From Casp-actino8 sp044355095 (GTDB taxonomy: Bacteria; Actinomycetota; Acidimicrobiia; Acidimicrobiales; Ilumatobacteraceae), in the NCBI GenBank assembly GCA_044355095.1, contig JBIKYT010000046.1, forward strand, positions 1-16,397: 16,397 nucleotides of DNA, written 5' to 3'. The notes under the pieces are model-generated. The model saw only the letters and a program-made list of their open reading frames with translations, was not told the origin of the DNA and made no database searches. Below are positions 13,204 to 16,397 of the stretch, one piece after another. Within the stretch, counting starts at the first letter, position 1; the number at the start of each line of letters is the position of its first letter. A program made the translations under genes and the position numbers.

Positions 13204-14583
13204 GTGTCCTCCACGGAATCTGCAGTAACCAATGCTCACAGTCTTAGCTGGAGAGCCAAGGAAATCACTCTACGTGAGATCGCGCTGTACGCACAGCGAA
13301 CTCAAGGCTCGCAAAAAGCAACTGAGCGAGCCAGAGTTGTCATGCCACTCGGAGTGCCGTCAAGTTTTCAGGCCTACGATCCGCATCCGATCGTCGTTAA
13401 AGCCGCGCGTGGGGCCTCGATGTGGGATGTTGACGACAACGAATACGTTGACTACGACATGGGCTTTGGTGCGCTCTTCAGCGGCCATATCAATCCGGTT
13501 GTACGACGCGCTGTCGACGAGCAACTCGACAACGGCACATTGTTCGTGACGCCATGTGAACTCAATGCCGACGTCGCCGAACTATTGGGCGAACGCTATG
13601 GGTTGCCGATGTGGCGCTTCACCAACTCGGGAACCGAAGCAACGATGGACGCCATTCGTGTCGCACGTGGTGCAACGGGTCGCGACAAGATTGTCAAAGT
13701 TGAAGGTGGCTATCACGGTCATCACGACGAAGTGATGATCTCGATGAAGCCGTCGCTCGATGTGGCTGGTCCGGCCGATCGACCGAACTCAGTGCCAGCA
13801 ACTGCTGGCGTGACTCGCGCAGTTCTTGGTGACACCATCGTGATTCCGTATAACGATGCCGAAGCACTTGAACGTGTTTTGCGTAACGAAGATGTTGCAT
13901 GTTTCATCGTTGAACCCGTGATGGAGAACATCGGTATTTGTTTGCCCGATGACGGTTATCTGCAAGCAGTTCGCGAAATTACTTCTCGCTACGGAACGTT
14001 GTTGATTTTTGATGAAGTGAAGACCGGAATTACTGCCGGTTGGGGAGGGGCAACCGGTGCGCTTGGCGTTACTCCCGACCTCGTTGCACTCGCTAAGTCA
14101 ATTGGCGGCGGTTTGCCGCTCGGTGCCTTTGGTGGCAAGCGCGAATTCATGGATCAAATCACCATGGGTCGAGTGTTGCACCTTGGTACATACAACGGCA
14201 ACCCGTTATGCATGGCGGCAGCTAAAGCAGTCTTGTCAGAGGTCTGCACTCCTCAAGCAACAGCTGCAGCTATTGGCCGAAACAAGATGTTGGTTGATGC
14301 CTGCACCGACATCATTGAAGAAGCTGGTTTGCCAGCACACACTGTGCAGTTTGGTGCGAAGGGCTGTGTCACGTGGACGCCAGAACCAATTCGCAACTAT
14401 CGCGATTACAAGAAGACCGATCTTGATATTGCATTCGCACAATGGATTCACGGCATTAACCGGGGCATTTTGTTGCCGCCAGGTTTAGATGAGCAATGGT
14501 TGATTTCAATCATGCACACCGATGAGGAAGCGTTGCGATACGCCAATGTTTTCGGTGAATTTGTTCGCGAACTAACTCAATGA
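13204..14583 (+). CDS. class III PLP-dependent aminotransferase, HemL-like
   Basis: This 459-residue fold-type I PLP enzyme is related to glutamate-1-semialdehyde aminomutase. Motifs seen are NSGTEATMDAIRVARG (141-156), GGYHGHHDE (168-176), IFDEVKTG (268-275, with the PLP-contacting Asp270) and LAKSIGGGLPLGAFGG with the Schiff-base Lys298. HemL proteins are usually about 430 residues; this one has an extra N-terminal stretch, and no other haem gene is nearby. It may therefore be a paralogue with another amino substrate. GTG at 13204 follows AAGGGG (13189-13194) by nine bases. The end overlaps the DUF983 gene by ATGA, so both are probably made from one message. It is divergent from tRNA-His. 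Confidence 0.88.
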   Translation: MSSTESAVTNAHSLSWRAKEITLREIALYAQRTQGSQKATERARVVMPLGVPSSFQAYDPHPIVVKAARGASMWDVDDNEYVDYDMGFGALFSGHINPVVRRAVDEQLDNGTLFVTPCELNADVAELLGERYGLPMWRFTNSGTEATMDAIRVARGATGRDKIVKVEGGYHGHHDEVMISMKPSLDVAGPADRPNSVPATAGVTRAVLGDTIVIPYNDAEALERVLRNEDVACFIVEPVMENIGICLPDDGYLQAVREITSRYGTLLIFDEVKTGITAGWGGATGALGVTPDLVALAKSIGGGLPLGAFGGKREFMDQITMGRVLHLGTYNGNPLCMAAAKAVLSEVCTPQATAAAIGRNKMLVDACTDIIEEAGLPAHTVQFGAKGCVTWTPEPIRNYRDYKKTDLDIAFAQWIHGINRGILLPPGLDEQWLISIMHTDEEALRYANVFGEFVRELTQ

Positions 14584-15008
14584 GTTTTCCTGTTCAGCCA
14601 TTGCCGTCGAAGGGTAAAATGATTCGCCGTTCGTTGTTGCGTCATTGCCCACGTTGTGGAAACCATCGCGCGTGGTTTACGAACTGGTTTAAACAAAGTG
14701 ATCACTGCATTGGTTGCGGGATCAAGCGGACGCGTGACACCGATGGGCATGAGCTTGGGTCGATGACGATTGCGTCAGTTGTGAACATCACTCTCATCGT
14801 GATTGCAATGGGCGTTGCGATTGCTCTCACCGCACCAGATGTGCCCGTGCTCACCCTGTACATCGTGCTGGCTTCGGCGGCACTCATTTTTCCGATATTG
14901 ACATGGCCAATGACCCACACTGTGTGGATGGCCATTGACCTGATCGTGCGCCCGATGAGTCCTCACGAAGCCGCCGACGCTCAAGCCTGGCTCGAAAACC
15001 AGTCGTAA
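14580..15008 (+). CDS. DUF983 membrane protein with zinc-ribbon start
   Basis: This 142-residue protein matches the DUF983 layout: two CxxC-type pairs (C23PRC26 and C43IGC46) in an N-terminal cytoplasmic ribbon, then two hydrophobic helices (about 62-84 and 88-113) and a short charged tail. DUF983 proteins have no firm function; some sit near respiratory genes. Its ATG overlaps the TGA of the aminotransferase (ATGA at 14580), which points to translational coupling, though why the pair is linked is not evident. It is followed by the recA control region. Confidence 0.85.
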   Translation: MSFPVQPLPSKGKMIRRSLLRHCPRCGNHRAWFTNWFKQSDHCIGCGIKRTRDTDGHELGSMTIASVVNITLIVIAMGVAIALTAPDVPVLTLYIVLASAALIFPILTWPMTHTVWMAIDLIVRPMSPHEAADAQAWLENQS

Positions 15009-15020
15009 TCGAACTTTCTT

Positions 15021-15036
15021 GGGGTTCGGGCACCCC
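15021..15036 (+). terminator. weak hairpin after DUF983 gene
   Basis: GGGGT (15021-15025) pairs with ACCCC (15032-15036) over a six-base loop, 13 bases after the stop. There is no T run, so termination by this element alone is doubtful. Confidence 0.3.
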
Positions 15037-15048
15037 CTCTGAGCAGGT

Positions 15049-15062
15049 CAAACACCTGTTCG
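15049..15062 (+). promoter_or_regulatory. upstream LexA (SOS) box of recA
   Basis: CAAACACCTGTTCG matches CGAAC-N4-GTTCG except for one base (A for G). It lies 31 bp, about three helical turns, upstream of the better box, so two LexA dimers could bind the same face. Confidence 0.6.
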
Positions 15063-15074
15063 TATCGACAATGC

Positions 15075-15103
15075 TTGACCGAACACTCGTTCGTAGTTAC
15101 GCT
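15075..15103 (+). promoter_or_regulatory. recA promoter
   Basis: TTGACC (15075-15080) and TACGCT (15098-15103) are 17 bases apart. Transcription would begin near 15110, giving a leader of about 120 bases to ATG 15229. A LexA box occupies most of the spacer. Confidence 0.75.
15080..15093 (+). promoter_or_regulatory. LexA (SOS) box within the recA promoter
   Basis: CGAACACTCGTTCG is a perfect CGAAC-N4-GTTCG palindrome, the Gram-positive and actinobacterial LexA operator. It overlaps the last base of the -35 element and fills the spacer, so bound LexA should exclude RNA polymerase. Confidence 0.88.
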
Positions 15104-15228
15104 CTTGTCATTCGCCGCACACGGGTGCCCGCACAACTACTGTGCAACACCCATTTCGTACGGTCCAAGTTATGGCAAACAAACCAACACCCACAGCAAC
15201 CAACAACTCAACAGCGAAAGGCAATGCA

Positions 15229-16272
15229 ATGAGCAACGATCGTGAAAAAGCCCTTGAAATGGCTCTAGCCCAAATCGACAAGCAATATGGCAAAGGCTCC
15301 ATCATGCGGATGGGCGACAAGACCGACATGGCTATCGAAGCCATCCCGACTGGTGCTTTGGCGCTCGACGTCGCACTCGGAATTGGCGGCTTGCCCCGTG
15401 GTCGCGTCGTTGAAATCTACGGCCCCGAATCATCGGGTAAGTCAACTCTCGCCATGCACGTGGTGGCCGAGGCTCAGCGCAACGGTGGCATCTGTGCCTA
15501 CATCGACGCCGAGCACGCGATGGATCCGGTGTACGCCCGAGCAATTGGTGTCGACATCGATCAGTTGTTGATCTCGCAGCCCGACACCGGTGAACAGGCT
15601 CTCGAAATTGCCGACATGCTCATCCGTTCCGGCGCACTTGATGTTGTCGTCATTGACTCCGTGGCTGCATTGACGCCAAAGGCCGAAATCGAAGGCGATA
15701 TGGGCGACAGCCACATGGGTCTCCAGGCGCGTTTGATGAGCCAGGCCTTGCGTAAGTTGACCGCCAACCTCAACAAGTCGAACACCATCGCAATTTTCAT
15801 CAACCAGTTGCGTGAAAAGATCGGCGTGATGTTCGGTTCACCCGAAACCACTCCTGGTGGACGTGCGCTCAAGTTCTACTCGTCAGTTCGTCTTGACATT
15901 CGTCGTATTGAGTCGATCAAAGATGGTGCCGAAGTCGTCGGTAACCGTACACGTGTGAAGGTTGTGAAGAACAAGGTGTCGCCGCCGTTCCGTCAGGCCG
16001 AATTCGACATCATGTACGGCAAGGGCATCAGCCGCGAAGGTTCGGTTCTCGACATGGCCGTCGACCTCAACATCATCAAGAAGTCCGGTGCTTGGTTCAC
16101 CTACGACGGCGAGCAAATGGGTCAGGGTCGCGAGAACGCCAAGAACTTCCTCATGGAGAACACCGAGATCATGGTTGAGGTCGCCGAAAAGGTGCGTATC
16201 GCGGCCGGTCTGGGCGATGCCCCAGAAGTCGAGTTCACCGCAGCTGATGAAGAGCCAATCAATCTCGATTGA
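15229..16272 (+). CDS. recA: recombinase RecA
   Basis: RecA forms ATP-dependent filaments on single-stranded DNA, drives strand exchange and triggers LexA self-cleavage. The 347-residue protein shows SNDREKALEMALAQIDKQYGKG at the start (residues 2-23), Walker A GPESSGKST (65-73), Walker B VVVIDSVAAL (about 140), loop NQLREKIGVMFGSPETTPGG and ALKFYSSVRLDIRR. ATG 15229 is chosen: AAAGG lies seven bases upstream and the protein then begins as other actinobacterial RecAs do. In-frame GTG 15142 and ATG 15172 would add 29 or 19 Thr/Asn-rich residues; they have no binding site. No recX follows before the tRNA gene, although recX often lies next to recA. Confidence 0.98.
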   Translation: MSNDREKALEMALAQIDKQYGKGSIMRMGDKTDMAIEAIPTGALALDVALGIGGLPRGRVVEIYGPESSGKSTLAMHVVAEAQRNGGICAYIDAEHAMDPVYARAIGVDIDQLLISQPDTGEQALEIADMLIRSGALDVVVIDSVAALTPKAEIEGDMGDSHMGLQARLMSQALRKLTANLNKSNTIAIFINQLREKIGVMFGSPETTPGGRALKFYSSVRLDIRRIESIKDGAEVVGNRTRVKVVKNKVSPPFRQAEFDIMYGKGISREGSVLDMAVDLNIIKKSGAWFTYDGEQMGQGRENAKNFLMENTEIMVEVAEKVRIAAGLGDAPEVEFTAADEEPINLD

Positions 16273-16273
16273 G

Positions 16274-16299
16274 AATGGTCTGATCGGTATCTGACCATT
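16274..16299 (+). terminator. hairpin after recA
   Basis: AATGGTC (16274-16280) pairs with GACCATT (16293-16299). The stem continues past one T-T mismatch as GAT/ATC around a CGGT loop. It is a stable structure one base after the recA stop but lacks a following T run, so it may be a terminator or a 3' stabiliser. Confidence 0.5.
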
Positions 16300-16326
16300 G
16301 GGCATTGACCCCTCGGCTGATATCCT
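16298..16326 (+). promoter_or_regulatory. possible promoter of tRNA-Asn
   Basis: TTGGGC (16298-16303) and TATCCT (16321-16326) are 17 bases apart and would start transcription about five bases before the tRNA. A better -35 word, TTGACC at 16305, has no suitable -10 at the right distance. Confidence 0.35.
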
Positions 16327-16337
16327 CGGATTCGCCT

Positions 16338-16397
16338 TCCGAGATAGCTCAGCTGGCAGAGCAGCTGACTGTTAATCAGCGGGTCGCAGGTTCGAGC
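16338..16397 (+). tRNA. tRNA-Asn(GTT), cut by window end
   Basis: The 5' acceptor strand TCCGAGA, D arm GCTC-AGCTGGCA-GAGC, anticodon arm GCTGA-CTGTTAA-TCAGC with anticodon GTT, variable GGGTC, and the 5' half of the T arm (GCAGG-TTCGAGC) are present. The 3' T stem and acceptor lie beyond the window. Confidence 0.94.

Noticed and set aside
15010..15028. Third LexA-like site, CGAAC and GTTCG flanking nine bases
   Set aside because: The spacing between half sites is nine instead of four bases, so it does not fit the operator.
15142..15228. N-terminal extension of RecA from GTG 15142 or ATG 15172
   Set aside because: The extra residues are Thr/Asn-rich and unlike RecA, no ribosome binding site is present, and ATG 15229 has AAAGG at good spacing. 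Leaderless or alternative initiation cannot be fully excluded.

Overview
The window looks like a chromosomal segment of a moderate-GC actinobacterium. The best guess is an Acidimicrobiia/Ilumatobacter-type lineage, but that finer placement is inference. Signs for Actinobacteria are a DUF2469 gene next to a YraN gene downstream of rplS, a small CxxC/HxHxxCW zinc-type protein, a tiny MGFNPYRK-type membrane protein, Gram-positive-type LexA boxes (CGAAC-N4-GTTCG), and secreted proteins ending in Thr/Pro-rich tails.

Bases 1-2147 hold the ribosome and RNA maturation cluster rpsP (3' end only), khpA, rimM, trmD and rplS, all on the + strand. DUF2469 and YraN follow (2215-2894). The lepB and rnhB genes that often sit between rplS and DUF2469 in actinobacteria are absent here. 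YraN has no normal start codon close to its conserved domain. Two small minus-strand genes (2901-3290) lie head to head with a crotonase-fold enzyme (3289-4128) that lacks the two classical hydratase glutamates. A secreted or membrane-anchored protein of unknown role follows (4166-4909). It converges on rpe, and a 17-bp tandem repeat fills the gap between them.

Bases 5686-7823 carry an RNA m5U methyltransferase of the TrmA/RumA type, joined by an ATGA overlap to psuG (pseudouridine-5'-phosphate glycosidase). Next comes the most unusual part, 7935-12186: two tandem paralogous secreted proteins of 672 and 677 residues. Each has a signal peptide, twelve NHL-like repeats of about 48 residues, a Thr/Pro tail and an identical C-terminus ending LPATL. 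The spacer between them carries a degenerate fragment of a second psuG.

Bases 12195-13077, on the minus strand, hold a flavodoxin-fold NAD(P)H oxidoreductase, tRNA-Lys(CTT) and tRNA-His(GTG). The window closes on the + strand with a class III PLP aminotransferase related to HemL, a DUF983 membrane protein overlapping it by ATGA, recA, and a tRNA-Asn(GTT) cut by the window end. recA is preceded by a consensus promoter with a LexA box in its spacer and a second box 31 bp upstream.

Most of the window is ordinary housekeeping sequence. The candidates for something little described are the twelve-repeat secreted pair with its recombination scars, the repeat between convergent genes, and the YraN start. 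No CRISPR array, prophage or intact insertion sequence was seen, and no gene-free stretch exceeds 300 bases.
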